DNA from: Streptomyces sp. NBC_00510
GTDB taxonomy: Bacteria > Actinomycetota > Actinomycetes > Streptomycetales > Streptomycetaceae
DNA length: 64,000 bases
Assembly: GCA_036013505.1 (NCBI GenBank)
Contig: CP107851.1
Location: 5,792,001-5,856,000 of the forward strand
Reading direction: 5' to 3'
Shown: positions 16,503-24,842 of the stretch, piece by piece
Position numbering within the stretch: the first letter of the stretch is position 1
Layout: each line of letters begins with the position of its first letter
Position numbers and translations under genes: made by a program
Notes under the pieces: model-generated
Told to the model about the DNA's origin: nothing
Database searches by the model: none
The model's input: the letters and a program-made list of their open reading frames with translations, nothing else

Positions 16503-17483
16503 GTGGACCACTCCGATGACTCCGCCCGCCCGGGCCGCCTGGTACTGCTGACCACCACCCACCGGGTCGCCCCCGGCCTGCTCTCCTGGCCCGCCTGGGA
16601 GCTGCTGCGCGCCGCCGACCTGGTCGTCTGCCCCGACCCGGGGCACCCGCAGCTGCCGTACCTGCGCGAGGCCGGGGTCGCCGTCGAGCCGTCCGCGCCC
16701 AGCGGGCGGGAGCTGGTCGACCTCACGGAGGGCGGCCGCACCGTGGTCTACCTGGCCGGCGGCGAGGGCGACCGCGCCGTCACCGACGAGCTCGCCCGGC
16801 TCGGCGGCTCCGGCCGGGTCCGCATGCCGGACCTGGAGCTGCTGCCCGGGTCCTACGACCTGCCGGGCGCGCGGCTGCTCGACCTGGTGCAGGTGATGGA
16901 CCGGATCCGCCGCGAGTGCCCCTGGAGCAGCGTCCGTACCACCCGGGAACTGGTGAAGTACGGCATCGAGGAGGTCTACGAGCTCGCCGAGGCGGCCGAG
17001 GAGGGCGACCGGGAGGCCCTGCGCGAGGAACTCGGCGACGTGCTGCTGCAGGTCGTCTTCCACGCGCGGATCGCCCAGGACGACCCGGAGGAGCCGTTCT
17101 CGATCGACGACGTCGCCGCCACCATCGTGGAGAAGCTGATCCACCGGCACCCGCACGTCTTCGGCGACGAGGTCGCCGAGACGCCGGAGGACGTCCGCGA
17201 GCACTGGCTGCGCACCAAGGCGGAGGAGAAGCGGCGCGGCTCGGTCACCGAGGGCATCCCCCTCGGCCAGCCCGCGCTCGCCCTCGCCGCCAAGCTCGGC
17301 TCCCGGGCCCGCCAGGCGGGCCTGTCCGTGGCCGTCCCCGGCCAGGACGCCGCCGACACCGGTGAGCGCCTGCTGGCGCTCGCGCTCGCCGCCCAGGAGG
17401 CCGGCATCGACCCGGAGTCCGCCTTGCGGGCCGCCGCACGCCGTTACCGGGACGCGATCCTGGAGGCCGAGAAGCAGGCCTGA
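16503..17483 (+). CDS. mazG: Nucleoside triphosphate pyrophosphohydrolase MazG
   Basis: 326 residues. MazG hydrolyses NTPs/dNTPs to monophosphates and pyrophosphate, cleaning the nucleotide pool. The MazG domain lies at about residues 120-270: MDRIRRECPW, then IEEVYELAEAAEEG and LREELGDVLLQVVFHA, giving the EExxE...ExxD metal site; the conserved KLIHRHPHVFGD follows. An N-terminal extension of about 115 residues (LVLLTTTHRVAPGLLSWPAW) resembles a remnant of the tetrapyrrole-methylase-like domain found fused to MazG in Firmicutes. The C-terminus repeats a shorter MazG-like helical pair. The start has no ribosome site and a -10 at leaderless distance. A hairpin follows the gene. Confidence 0.92.
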   Translation: MDHSDDSARPGRLVLLTTTHRVAPGLLSWPAWELLRAADLVVCPDPGHPQLPYLREAGVAVEPSAPSGRELVDLTEGGRTVVYLAGGEGDRAVTDELARLGGSGRVRMPDLELLPGSYDLPGARLLDLVQVMDRIRRECPWSSVRTTRELVKYGIEEVYELAEAAEEGDREALREELGDVLLQVVFHARIAQDDPEEPFSIDDVAATIVEKLIHRHPHVFGDEVAETPEDVREHWLRTKAEEKRRGSVTEGIPLGQPALALAAKLGSRARQAGLSVAVPGQDAADTGERLLALALAAQEAGIDPESALRAAARRYRDAILEAEKQA

Positions 17484-17506
17484 CCCTCCGCTCCGGGTCT
17501 TCCCCG

Positions 17507-17529
17507 CTGTCCCGAGTGAGTTGGGACAG
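17507..17529 (+). terminator. Hairpin after mazG
   Basis: 7-bp arms CTGTCCC/GGGACAG at 17507-17513 and 17523-17529, with weaker extension outside. Confidence 0.5.
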
Positions 17530-17538
17530 AGCGGGTAA

Positions 17539-18069
17539 ATGGGTCATATGATGCGAGCACTGGAACAGATCCAGCTGGCCGTGCCGCACGATTACATCGT
17601 CGGCATCGCGCCGCTGGTAGTGGGCATTTTCCTGGTCGGGATCCTCGTCGGCGCGGTGTCGATCGGGATGTGGGCCCGGGGCAAGGAACCGCCCCCCGAG
17701 CAGAAACCGCAGCCTCGTGGCGGGGCGTGGCACACCCGCCAGGAGTACGGCCGGGAGACCCCGGCCGACCACGGCCCCGGCCACCAGGACGGTGAGCGGC
17801 ACACGCTCACCGAATGGCGGGAGCCGGACGAATGGCCGCAGGACGGCGTCCGGCGCCTCCCGCACTCCCTCAAGGGTTTCGGCAACTGGGGCTCCCACGG
17901 CGTGCCCGGTCCCGAGGGCGCCACCCGCGGCCCCGCGGGCAGCCGTAGCCCCGAGGGTGGCACCCGCAGTCCCGCGGGCACCGCGGGCGGGTCCCCGGGC
18001 GGCGCTCCCCGAGGCGCACCGACCCGTTCCGGTCCGGGACAGGAGGAAGGCGGCAAGGAAGAGCACTGA
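17539..18069 (+). CDS. Small single-pass membrane protein, DUF6479-like
   Basis: 176 residues from ATG 17539 (second ATG at 17548). One membrane helix at about residues 20-45 (IVGIAPLVVGIFLVGILVGAVSIGMW) follows a short extracellular or amphipathic start. After it come a basic, Pro-rich cytoplasmic region and a tail of Gly/Pro/Ser repeats with the recurring pattern SRSPEGGTRSPAG. The middle segment WREPDEWPQDGVRRLPHSLKGFG looks conserved-like and may be the functional part. This matches the DUF6479 membrane proteins of Streptomyces. No function is known to me. It is flanked by hairpins on both sides. Confidence 0.75.
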   Translation: MGHMMRALEQIQLAVPHDYIVGIAPLVVGIFLVGILVGAVSIGMWARGKEPPPEQKPQPRGGAWHTRQEYGRETPADHGPGHQDGERHTLTEWREPDEWPQDGVRRLPHSLKGFGNWGSHGVPGPEGATRGPAGSRSPEGGTRSPAGTAGGSPGGAPRGAPTRSGPGQEEGGKEEH

Positions 18070-18072
18070 GCC

Positions 18073-18099
18073 GCGGCCACCGGGCCCGGCCGTGGCCGC
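18073..18099 (+). terminator. Hairpin after the DUF6479-like gene
   Basis: 8-bp arms GCGGCCAC/GTGGCCGC (18073-18080, 18092-18099), immediately before the endonuclease V -10. Confidence 0.55.
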
Positions 18100-18101
18100 T
18101 C

Positions 18102-18107
18102 TAGGCT
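18102..18107 (+). promoter_or_regulatory. -10 hexamer TAGGCT, leaderless spacing
   Basis: Ends 7 nt before the ATG at 18115. There is no ribosome site. Confidence 0.55.
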
Positions 18108-18114
18108 GGCGGCC

Positions 18115-18816
18115 ATGCGCATCGACGTAAGGCACGCGTGGCCGCGCGACGAGGCGGAGGCCCGGGCCCTGCAGGACCGGCTCCGTCCGCTGGCGGACCA
18201 CCGCGGGCCCGGCCCGCAGCGACCGCGGTACGTGGCCGGACTGGACGTCGCCTACGGCGGCGGTCACGGTGTCGAGGGCGACACCGTCGCCGCCGCCGTC
18301 GTCGTGCTCGACACCGCGACGCTGGCCCCCGTCGAGCAGGTCACGGCGACCGCCCGGGCCACGTTCCCGTACGTCCCCGGGCTCTTCGCCTTCCGCGAAC
18401 TGCCCGTGCTGATCGACGCGCTGGAGAAGCTCTCCGTCACGCCCGACCTGCTGCTCTGCGACGGCCAGGGGCTGGCGCACCCGCGGCGCTTCGGGCTCGC
18501 CTGCCACCTGGGCGTGGTCACCGGCCTGCCGGCGGCGGGGGTGGCGAAGACGCCCTTCGTCGGCACCTGGGACCCCGCCGCGCTCGGTGACGCCCGGGGA
18601 TCGACCGCGCCGCTGGTGGACGCGGGGGAGACGGTGGGACGGGTGCTGCGGACCCAGGCCGGGGTGAAGCCGGTCTACGTCTCGACCGGCCACGGTGTCG
18701 ACCTGGACACCGCCTGCCGCCATGTGCTCGCCCTGGCCCCCTCCTACCGCCTCCCGGAGACGACCAGGCTCGCCGACCGGCTCAGCCGCGACCGGCTAAC
18801 GTCATGGGGTGCATGA
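18115..18816 (+). CDS. nfi: Endonuclease V (deoxyinosine-specific)
   Basis: 233 residues. Endonuclease V nicks DNA one base 3' of deoxyinosine, starting alternative excision repair of deaminated adenine. All core motifs are visible: RYVAGLDVAYG (about 38-48) with the first catalytic Asp, TFPYVPGLFAFRELPVL (about 83-99) with the wedge loop and catalytic Glu, and LLLCDGQGLAHPRRFG (about 117-132) with the second Asp. GVAKTPFVG follows. The length is normal for the family. It overlaps the P450 start by 8 nt, but each gene has its own near-start -10, so the overlap need not mean coupling. Confidence 0.95.
   Translation: MRIDVRHAWPRDEAEARALQDRLRPLADHRGPGPQRPRYVAGLDVAYGGGHGVEGDTVAAAVVVLDTATLAPVEQVTATARATFPYVPGLFAFRELPVLIDALEKLSVTPDLLLCDGQGLAHPRRFGLACHLGVVTGLPAAGVAKTPFVGTWDPAALGDARGSTAPLVDAGETVGRVLRTQAGVKPVYVSTGHGVDLDTACRHVLALAPSYRLPETTRLADRLSRDRLTSWGA
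18797..18802 (+). promoter_or_regulatory. -10 hexamer TAACGT inside the end of nfi, leaderless spacing
   Basis: Ends 6 nt before the P450 GTG at 18809, within the final codons of the endonuclease V gene. Confidence 0.4.
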
Positions 18817-20074
18817 GAGCGTGACCCCCGACCCGGGCATCCCGGCCGCCCCCGAGCTGTTCACCTGGCAGTTCGCGACCGATCCGTACCCCGCGTACGC
18901 CTGGCTGCGCGAGCACTCCCCGGTGCACCGCACGACCCTGCCCAGCGGGGTGGAGGCCTGGCTGGTCACCCGGTACGCGGACGCCAAGCAGGCGCTGGCC
19001 GACGTACGGCTCAGCAAGAACCCCGTCCACCACTCCGAACGCGCCCACGCCAAGGGCAAGGTGGGCATCCCGGGCGAGCGCAGCGCCGACCTGATGACGC
19101 ACCTGCTCAACATCGATCCGCCCGACCACACCCGGCTGCGGCGGCTGGTCTCCAAGGCCTTCACCCCGCGCCGGGTGGCGGAGTTCGCGCCGCGGGTGCA
19201 GGAGCTCACCGACCGGCTGATCGACGGTTTCGCCGCCAAGGGCGAGGCGGATCTCATCCATGAGTTCGCGTTCCCGCTGCCGATCTACGCCATCTGCGAC
19301 CTGCTGGGCGTCCCCGCCGAGGACCAGGACGACTTCCGCGACTGGGCGGGCATGATGATCCGGCACGGCGGCGGGCCGCGCGGGGGTGTGGCCCGCTCGG
19401 TGAAGAAGATGCGGGCCTACCTGCTGGAACTGATCCACCGCAAGCGCTCGGAGCTCGGCGACGACCTGATCTCCGGGCTGATCCGGGCGAGCGACCACGG
19501 CGAGCACCTGACCGAGAACGAGGCCGCCGCGATGGCCTTCATCCTGCTCTTCGCGGGCTTCGAGACGACCGTCAACCTCATCGGCAACGGCACCTACACC
19601 CTGCTGCGCCACCCGGAGCAGCGGCGGCGGCTCCAGGACTCCCTCGCCCGCGGCGAGCGCGAGCCGCTCGCCACCGCCGTCGAGGAACTGCTGCGCTACG
19701 ACGGGCCGGTGGAGCTGGCGACCTGGCGGTTCGCGACCGAACCCCTCACGGTCGGCGGGCAGTCCGTCGCCACCGGCGATCCGGTGCTGGTCGTGCTGGC
19801 GGCCGCCGACCGCGATCCGGAGCGCTTCGCCGACCCGGACACCCTGGACCTGTCGCGCCGCGACAACCAGCACTTGGGGTACGGCCACGGCATCCACTAC
19901 TGCCTGGGCGCCCCCCTCGCGCGGCTGGAGGCGCAGTCCGCCCTGGCGACGTTGCTGACCCGGCTGCCGGACCTGCGACTGGCCGCCGAGCCGGCCGACC
20001 TGAGGTGGCGCGGCGGCCTGATCATGCGGGGTTTGCGGACCCTGCCGGTCGCCTTCTCACCGGAACGTGACTGA
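18809..20074 (+). CDS. Cytochrome P450
   Basis: 421 residues from GTG 18809 (a GTG at 18821 is also possible). The I-helix is LFAGFETTVNLIGNG, with the oxygen-activating Thr pair; the ExxR motif is EELLR. The haem-binding loop is YGHGIHYCLG with Cys365 as ligand; the usual first Phe of FxxGxxxC is Tyr. The length and soluble character are typical of actinobacterial class I P450s, which need ferredoxin and a reductase from elsewhere; a ferredoxin/reductase pair lies 33 kb away with another P450. Substrate is unknown. No tailoring or biosynthetic neighbours are present. Confidence 0.93.
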   Translation: MHESVTPDPGIPAAPELFTWQFATDPYPAYAWLREHSPVHRTTLPSGVEAWLVTRYADAKQALADVRLSKNPVHHSERAHAKGKVGIPGERSADLMTHLLNIDPPDHTRLRRLVSKAFTPRRVAEFAPRVQELTDRLIDGFAAKGEADLIHEFAFPLPIYAICDLLGVPAEDQDDFRDWAGMMIRHGGGPRGGVARSVKKMRAYLLELIHRKRSELGDDLISGLIRASDHGEHLTENEAAAMAFILLFAGFETTVNLIGNGTYTLLRHPEQRRRLQDSLARGEREPLATAVEELLRYDGPVELATWRFATEPLTVGGQSVATGDPVLVVLAAADRDPERFADPDTLDLSRRDNQHLGYGHGIHYCLGAPLARLEAQSALATLLTRLPDLRLAAEPADLRWRGGLIMRGLRTLPVAFSPERD

Positions 20075-20191
20075 CAGGACGTCAGAACGTGATCTTCGCG
20101 TGATCCGTGAGACACCGACTTGTGATGCATGGGCCAAGACCACTACCGTCGGGCGCCATCGCAGTATTCGAATGTGAAAGGCGATGCCGCA

Positions 20192-21196
20192 ATGCTGAAG
20201 TCCGGGAACGGCCGACACCGCAAGCCGCGTCAAGCCCCGACCGCCATGGTCGCGGTCGCGGCGACCGGGGCGGGCCTCACGCTCCCCCTCTTCGCAGCGA
20301 GCGGCGCCAGCGCCGCCGACGCCAACAGCACCTGGAACGCGGTCGCCATGTGCGAGAGCGGCGGTCTGTGGAGCTCCAACACCGGCAACGGGTTCTTCGG
20401 CGGCCTGCAGATCACCGAGGAGACCTGGGAGCAGTACGGCGGCGCCCAGTACGCCGAGCGTCCGGACCTCGCCAGCCGCAACGAGCAGATATCCGTGGCC
20501 GAGAAGATGCTCGCGGAGCTCGGCCCGGACGCGTGGTCCGGCTGCGCCGACTCCTCCGGGCTCACCGACGCCCTCGACGACCTGCTGCACGGCGGCCGGG
20601 ACCAGGACGGTCAGGGAACGGGCGACTCCACCGGCTCCGGCGACCAGGACACCGACGGGGACGGCGCCACCTCCGGCGACGACAGCACGGGCACCACCTC
20701 GCCGGGCACCGACGAGGACACCACCGCCACCCCGGACGCCGACGCGACCGAGGGCCCCGGCGTCTCCGCGACCCCCTCCGCCGACGACAAGGGCGAGGGC
20801 AAGGGCACCGGCAAGCACCGCAAGCCGGAGGCCGGAACCGCCACCGACGGCACCGCCACCGGGAACACCGCGGGTTCGACCGGTACCCCGAACGGCGACC
20901 CCGCCGGCCTGCCGGCCCACTTCGTGGAGGGGGAGGCCGCCTGGGGCGTCGTCCCGCTCACCACCGACACGCGCGCGGAGACCAAGAAGGCCGACACCGG
21001 CCGGGACAGCGGCACCAGCGCCAAGACCACCACCGGCAGCCGCTACCTGGTGCAGGAGGGCGACTCGCTCTGCGAGATCGCCATGGAGCAGCACGTCGGC
21101 GGCGGCTGGCGCGGCCTGTACGACGCGAACCGCGACGTCATCGGCGACGACCCGAACGTGATCAGCCCCGGCTCGTACCTGGACCTCGGCCGCTGA
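20192..21196 (+). CDS. Resuscitation-promoting-factor-like muralytic protein with LysM domain
   Basis: 334 residues from ATG 20192, ten bases after AAAGG; GTG 20174 is an alternative. A Sec signal peptide ends near ASA at 39-41. The Rpf transglycosylase domain (about 43-120) begins ADANSTWNAVAMCESGGLW with catalytic Glu55, and has paired Cys residues (54 and about 118). A long Asp/Gly/Thr-rich disordered linker (about 130-280) leads to a C-terminal LysM peptidoglycan-binding domain (SRYLVQEGDSLCEIA to the end). It cleaves peptidoglycan glycan strands in germination and growth. The leader is only about 117 nt after the P450 stop, too short for the c-di-AMP riboswitch I recall at S. coelicolor rpfA. 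Confidence 0.9.
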   Translation: MLKSGNGRHRKPRQAPTAMVAVAATGAGLTLPLFAASGASAADANSTWNAVAMCESGGLWSSNTGNGFFGGLQITEETWEQYGGAQYAERPDLASRNEQISVAEKMLAELGPDAWSGCADSSGLTDALDDLLHGGRDQDGQGTGDSTGSGDQDTDGDGATSGDDSTGTTSPGTDEDTTATPDADATEGPGVSATPSADDKGEGKGTGKHRKPEAGTATDGTATGNTAGSTGTPNGDPAGLPAHFVEGEAAWGVVPLTTDTRAETKKADTGRDSGTSAKTTTGSRYLVQEGDSLCEIAMEQHVGGGWRGLYDANRDVIGDDPNVISPGSYLDLGR

Positions 21197-21208
21197 GTCC
21201 CCCGTGCG

Positions 21209-21241
21209 CCGCCGGGCCGGGAGTCCACCCCCGCCCGGCGG
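21209..21241 (+). terminator. Hairpin terminator after the rpf-like gene
   Basis: 9-bp arms CCGCCGGGC/GCCCGGCGG at 21209-21217 and 21233-21241. Confidence 0.6.
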
Positions 21242-21335
21242 ACACCGGCTGACATCGGGCTGAACTTTCTCCTCCGTTCCGCGCACGGGCGCGTCCATCC
21301 CCCGAGCGTGCCCGGCCGGGGCTTTTCGGGTCGGT

Positions 21336-21341
21336 TAGGCT
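21336..21341 (+). promoter_or_regulatory. -10 hexamer TAGGCT of the enolase promoter
   Basis: A good Streptomyces -10 about 38 nt before the enolase start; no clear -35. Confidence 0.45.
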
Positions 21342-21378
21342 CATGCCGAAACGAAGAGACATCCAGAAGGAGACCCAC

Positions 21379-22659
21379 GTGCCGTCCATCGACGTCGTCG
21401 TAGCCCGGGAAATCCTCGACTCGCGAGGCAACCCCACCGTCGAGGTCGAGGTCGGCCTCGACGACGGCAGCACGGGCCGTGCAGCCGTCCCCTCCGGTGC
21501 GTCCACCGGTGCGTTCGAGGCCCTCGAGCTCCGCGACGGTGACAAGAGCCGTTACCAGGGCAAGGGCGTGGAGAAGGCCGTGCTGGCCGTCATCGAGCAG
21601 ATCGGCCCGGAGCTGGTCGGCTACGACGCGACCGAGCAGCGGCTGATCGACCAGGCGATGTTCGACCTGGACGCCACCCCGGACAAGTCCTCGCTGGGCG
21701 CCAACGCCATCCTCGGCGTCTCGCTGGCCGTGGCCCACGCCGCCTCCGAGGCCTCCGACCTGCCGCTCTTCCGCTACCTGGGCGGCCCGAACGCCCACGT
21801 GCTGCCGGTCCCGATGATGAACATCCTGAACGGCGGCTCGCACGCCGACTCCAACGTGGACATCCAGGAGTTCATGATCGCACCCGTGGGCGCGGAGTCC
21901 TTCTCCGAGGCCCTGCGCTGGGGCGCCGAGGTCTACCACACCCTCAAGGGGGTCCTGAAGGAGCGCGGCCTGTCCACCGGCCTCGGCGACGAGGGCGGCT
22001 TCGCGCCGAACCTGCCGAGCAACCGCGACGCCCTCGACCTGATCGTCGAGGCCATCAAGAAGGCCGGCTACCAGCCCGGCCAGGACATCGCGCTCGCGCT
22101 CGACGTGGCCGCCTCCGAGTTCTACAAGGACGGCAGCTACTCCTTCGAGGGCAAGTCCCTGTCGGCGGCCGAGATGACCGCGTACTACGCCGAGCTGGTG
22201 GCGGCGTACCCGCTGGTCTCCATCGAGGACCCGCTGAACGAGGAGGACTGGGACGGCTGGAAGACCATCACCGAGGAGCTCGGTGACAAGGTCCAGCTGG
22301 TCGGCGACGACCTGTTCGTCACCAACCCCGAGCGTCTGCAGCGCGGCATCGACAGCGACACCGCCAACGCGCTCCTGGTCAAGGTCAACCAGATCGGCTC
22401 GCTGACCGAGACCCTCGACGCGGTCGAGCTGGCCCAGCGCAACGGCTACAAGTGCATGATGTCGCACCGCTCCGGCGAGACCGAGGACGTCACCATCGCC
22501 GACCTCGCCGTCGCCACCAACTGCGGCCAGATCAAGACCGGCGCCCCCGCGCGCAGCGAGCGCGTCGCCAAGTACAACCAGCTGCTGCGCATCGAGGAGA
22601 TCCTCGACGACGCCGCGGTGTACGCCGGCCGCTCCGCGTTCCCCCGCTTCAAGGGCTGA
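21379..22659 (+). CDS. eno: Enolase (phosphopyruvate hydratase)
   Basis: 426 residues from GTG 21379, preceded by AAGGAG. Converts 2-phosphoglycerate to phosphoenolpyruvate in glycolysis. The N-terminus PSIDVVVAREILDSRGNPTVE is canonical. The substrate loop SGASTGAFEA, catalytic Glu in GDEGGFAPNL, metal ligands in ALDVAASEFY and SIEDPLNEEDW and LVGDDLFVTN, catalytic Lys in LLVKVNQIGSLTE, and the signature MMSHRSGETED are all present. The length equals the usual actinobacterial enzyme. It heads the block with divIC, DUF501 and a Ppx/GppA gene, though a strong hairpin after eno limits read-through. Confidence 0.98.
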   Translation: MPSIDVVVAREILDSRGNPTVEVEVGLDDGSTGRAAVPSGASTGAFEALELRDGDKSRYQGKGVEKAVLAVIEQIGPELVGYDATEQRLIDQAMFDLDATPDKSSLGANAILGVSLAVAHAASEASDLPLFRYLGGPNAHVLPVPMMNILNGGSHADSNVDIQEFMIAPVGAESFSEALRWGAEVYHTLKGVLKERGLSTGLGDEGGFAPNLPSNRDALDLIVEAIKKAGYQPGQDIALALDVAASEFYKDGSYSFEGKSLSAAEMTAYYAELVAAYPLVSIEDPLNEEDWDGWKTITEELGDKVQLVGDDLFVTNPERLQRGIDSDTANALLVKVNQIGSLTETLDAVELAQRNGYKCMMSHRSGETEDVTIADLAVATNCGQIKTGAPARSERVAKYNQLLRIEEILDDAAVYAGRSAFPRFKG

Positions 22660-22667
22660 CCTCGTCC

Positions 22668-22701
22668 GGTGCCGCCCGCCGCGTCCGCGGCGGGCGGCAC
22701 C
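22668..22701 (+). terminator. Strong hairpin between eno and divIC
   Basis: 16-bp perfect stem with a 2-nt apex gap (22668-22683, 22686-22701). It may end or partly attenuate eno transcripts. Confidence 0.8.
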
Positions 22702-22741
22702 GTGCGCCAGCAAGGGCCACCCGAACCCACCGGAGGTGCAC

Positions 22742-23245
22742 GTGCCGGATCGCTTCTCCACCGCGACACGCATCCGTGCCCTCGGGGCACAGGCGCAGGC
22801 CCGCGTCTATCGCGCGGCCGGCCGCCCGCGGCCCGCGCTGCCCCGTGGCCGCAACCGGCTGACCGGCCGGGCCGCGCTGCTGGCGCTGGTCGTCTGCGCC
22901 CTGGTCGTCGCCCTCGCCTACCCCATGCGTCAGTACGTGGCGCAGCGCTCGCAGATCGCCGACCAGCGCAAGCAGGCCGAGCAGGCACGCAAGCGGGTGG
23001 ACGAGCTGCGGGAGGAGAAGGCCCGCTGGCAGGACCCGGAGTACGTCAAGGCGCAGGCCCGGGCCCGGCTGCACTACGTACTGCCGGGCGAGACGGCGTA
23101 TACGGTGGTGGAGCCCACCGGGGCCGCGGCTCCCGAGGACTCCGGCGCCCGCCGCAGCGACAGCGCGGCCCGCCGCCCCTGGTACGCGAACCTGTGGGAC
23201 GGCGTCGACCACGCGGACGCCGCCGCCACCGCAGCACATCGTTGA
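22742..23245 (+). CDS. divIC: Septum formation initiator (DivIC/FtsB family)
   Basis: 167 residues from GTG 22742, five bases after GGAGG (a GTG at 22736 overlaps that site). Bitopic cell-division protein: basic cytoplasmic N-terminus, one membrane helix at about 44-61 (AALLALVVCALVVALAYPM), then a coiled coil (about 68-95, IADQRKQAEQARKRVDELREE) and the DivIC box DPEYVKAQARARLHYVLPGE. By family it acts with FtsL/DivIB at the septum; in Streptomyces this mostly concerns sporulation septation. The disordered C-terminus is specific to Actinobacteria. It sits 30 nt before DUF501 in the same operon. Confidence 0.93.
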   Translation: MPDRFSTATRIRALGAQAQARVYRAAGRPRPALPRGRNRLTGRAALLALVVCALVVALAYPMRQYVAQRSQIADQRKQAEQARKRVDELREEKARWQDPEYVKAQARARLHYVLPGETAYTVVEPTGAAAPEDSGARRSDSAARRPWYANLWDGVDHADAAATAAHR

Positions 23246-23275
23246 CGCAAGCCCCTGAGAGAGACACGCCCAGGC

Positions 23276-23824
23276 ATGGAAAAGCCCCCGCCGCAGACCG
23301 AGCACGCCCCGCCCACCGAGGCGGACATCGCCGCCTTCAAGGAGCAGCTCGGCCGCCCGCCGCGCGGCCTGCGGGCCATCGCGCACCGCTGCCCCTGCGG
23401 CAACCCCGACGTGGTGGAGACGGCGCCGCGCCTGGAGGACGGGACGCCGTTCCCGACGCTGTACTACCTGACCTGCCCGCGCGCCGCCTCGGCGATCGGC
23501 ACCCTCGAGGCCGAGGGCGTCATGAAGGAGATGACGGCCCGCCTCGCGCAGGACGAGGAGCTGGCCGCCGCCTACCGCGCCGCGCACGAGGACTACGTCG
23601 CCCGCCGGGACGCCATCGAGGTCCTGCAGGGCTTCCCCAGCGCCGGCGGCATGCCGGACCGGGTGAAGTGCCTGCACGTCCTGGTGGGCCACTCCCTCGC
23701 GGCCGGCCCCGGGGTGAACCCGCTGGGCGACGAGACGATCGCGATGCTGCCCGAGTGGTGGCGCAAGGGCCCGTGCGTGAGCCCGTGCGGCGCCGCCGGG
23801 CAGGAGGAGGGCGAGGACCGGTGA
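23276..23824 (+). CDS. DUF501 family protein
   Basis: 182 residues from ATG 23276. Conserved across Actinobacteria beside enolase and DivIC, without a known function. It has several family-typical Cys and His positions: HRCPCGNPDVV (about 41-51), YYLTCPRA (about 64-71), VKCLHVLVGHSLA (about 131-143), and a C-terminal CVSPCG. These could form a metal or Fe-S site. The segment PTLYYLTCPR followed by a helical middle is characteristic. No signal peptide. The stop overlaps the next gene's GTG (GTGA at 23821-23824), so it is translationally coupled to the Ppx/GppA phosphatase. Confidence 0.92.
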   Translation: MEKPPPQTEHAPPTEADIAAFKEQLGRPPRGLRAIAHRCPCGNPDVVETAPRLEDGTPFPTLYYLTCPRAASAIGTLEAEGVMKEMTARLAQDEELAAAYRAAHEDYVARRDAIEVLQGFPSAGGMPDRVKCLHVLVGHSLAAGPGVNPLGDETIAMLPEWWRKGPCVSPCGAAGQEEGEDR

Positions 23825-24762
23825 CCCGGGTGGCAGCCATCGACTGCGGTACCAACTCCATCCGCCTGCTCGTCGCGGACGCGGACCCCGCGACCGGTGA
23901 GATCAAGGACCTGGACCGCCGGATGACCATCGTCCGGCTCGGCCAGGACGTGGACCGCACCGGCCGGCTCGCCCCCGAGGCCCTGGAGCGCACCTTCGCG
24001 GCCTGCCGCGAGTACGCGGGCGTGATCGAGGAACTGGGGGCGCGCAAGGTCCGTTTCGTGGCCACCTCCGCCTCCCGTGACGCCTCCAACCGGGACGACT
24101 TCGTGCGCGGGGTGGTGGACATCCTCGGCGTGGAGCCCGAGGTGATCACCGGCGACCAGGAGGCGGAGTTCTCCTTCACCGGCGCCACCGCGGAGCTGGC
24201 CGGACGTACGGACCTGGAACGGCCCTTCCTGGTCGTGGACATCGGCGGCGGCTCCACCGAGTTCGTCGTCGGCGACCGCCACGTCACGGCCGCGCGTTCG
24301 GTCGACGTCGGCTGCGTGCGGATGACCGAGCGTCACCTGGTCCGCGACGGCGTGGTCACCGACCCGCCCACCGCCGCGCAGATCGCCGCCATGACGCGGG
24401 ACATCGACGCCGCCCTCGACCTCGCCGAACGGACCGTCCCGCTGCGCGAGGCCCGCACCCTCGTCGGCCTGGCCGGGTCCGTCACCACGGTCGCCGCGAT
24501 CGCGCTGGACCTGCCCGAGTACGACTGGGCCGCCATCCACCACTCCCGCGTCCCGGTCGGGACGGTGCGGGAGATCAGCGCGCGCCTGCTGGCCGCCACG
24601 CACGCCGAACGCGCCGCGATCCCGGTGATGCACCCGGGACGGGTCGACGTGATCGGCGCGGGTGCCCTGGTACTGCTGCGGATCATGGAGCGTACGGGTG
24701 CCCGGGAGGTCGTGGTCTCCGAACACGACATCCTCGACGGGATCGCCTGGAGCATCGCCTGA
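23821..24762 (+). CDS. Ppx/GppA family exopolyphosphatase
   Basis: 313 residues from GTG 23821, coupled to DUF501. Enzymes of this ASKHA-fold family remove terminal phosphate from inorganic polyphosphate, or convert pppGpp to ppGpp. Phosphate-1 motif: AAIDCGTNSIRLLVAD (about 5-20). The catalytic Glu lies in ITGDQEAEFSFTGA (about 118-131). Phosphate-2 motif: LVVDIGGGSTEFVVG (about 138-152). The C-terminal part has GLAGSVTTVAAI and SEHDILDGIAW. Short form without the HD domain of E. coli Ppx. It may control polyphosphate or alarmone levels. Last gene of the eno-side block; a strong hairpin follows. Confidence 0.92.
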   Translation: MTRVAAIDCGTNSIRLLVADADPATGEIKDLDRRMTIVRLGQDVDRTGRLAPEALERTFAACREYAGVIEELGARKVRFVATSASRDASNRDDFVRGVVDILGVEPEVITGDQEAEFSFTGATAELAGRTDLERPFLVVDIGGGSTEFVVGDRHVTAARSVDVGCVRMTERHLVRDGVVTDPPTAAQIAAMTRDIDAALDLAERTVPLREARTLVGLAGSVTTVAAIALDLPEYDWAAIHHSRVPVGTVREISARLLAATHAERAAIPVMHPGRVDVIGAGALVLLRIMERTGAREVVVSEHDILDGIAWSIA

Positions 24763-24792
24763 GCAGGGCCTTTTCCAACTGAGCGGGCCTTG

Positions 24793-24817
24793 GGGGCGGG
24801 CGTGACACGCCCGCCCC
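24793..24817 (+). terminator. Terminator of the divIC-ppx operon
   Basis: 12-bp arms GGGGCGGGCGTG/CACGCCCGCCCC (24793-24804, 24806-24817). Confidence 0.75.
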
Positions 24818-24824
24818 ACAAAGT

Positions 24825-24842
24825 TCGTGAATTTCTTCACAT
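24825..24842. promoter_or_regulatory. Rex-type operator candidate upstream of ndh
   Basis: TCGTGAATTTCTTCACAT matches the Rex layout TTGTGAA-W4-TTCACAA closely: GTGAA and TTCAC arms separated by exactly 4 nt (TTTC). Rex represses respiratory genes and is released by NADH. The site is about 285 bp upstream of the type II NADH dehydrogenase. The 364-bp stretch 24763-25126 holds no gene. Confidence 0.5.

Noticed and set aside
20075..20191. c-di-AMP riboswitch before the rpf-like gene
   Set aside because: The interval is too short and I could not match the conserved ydaO core by eye.
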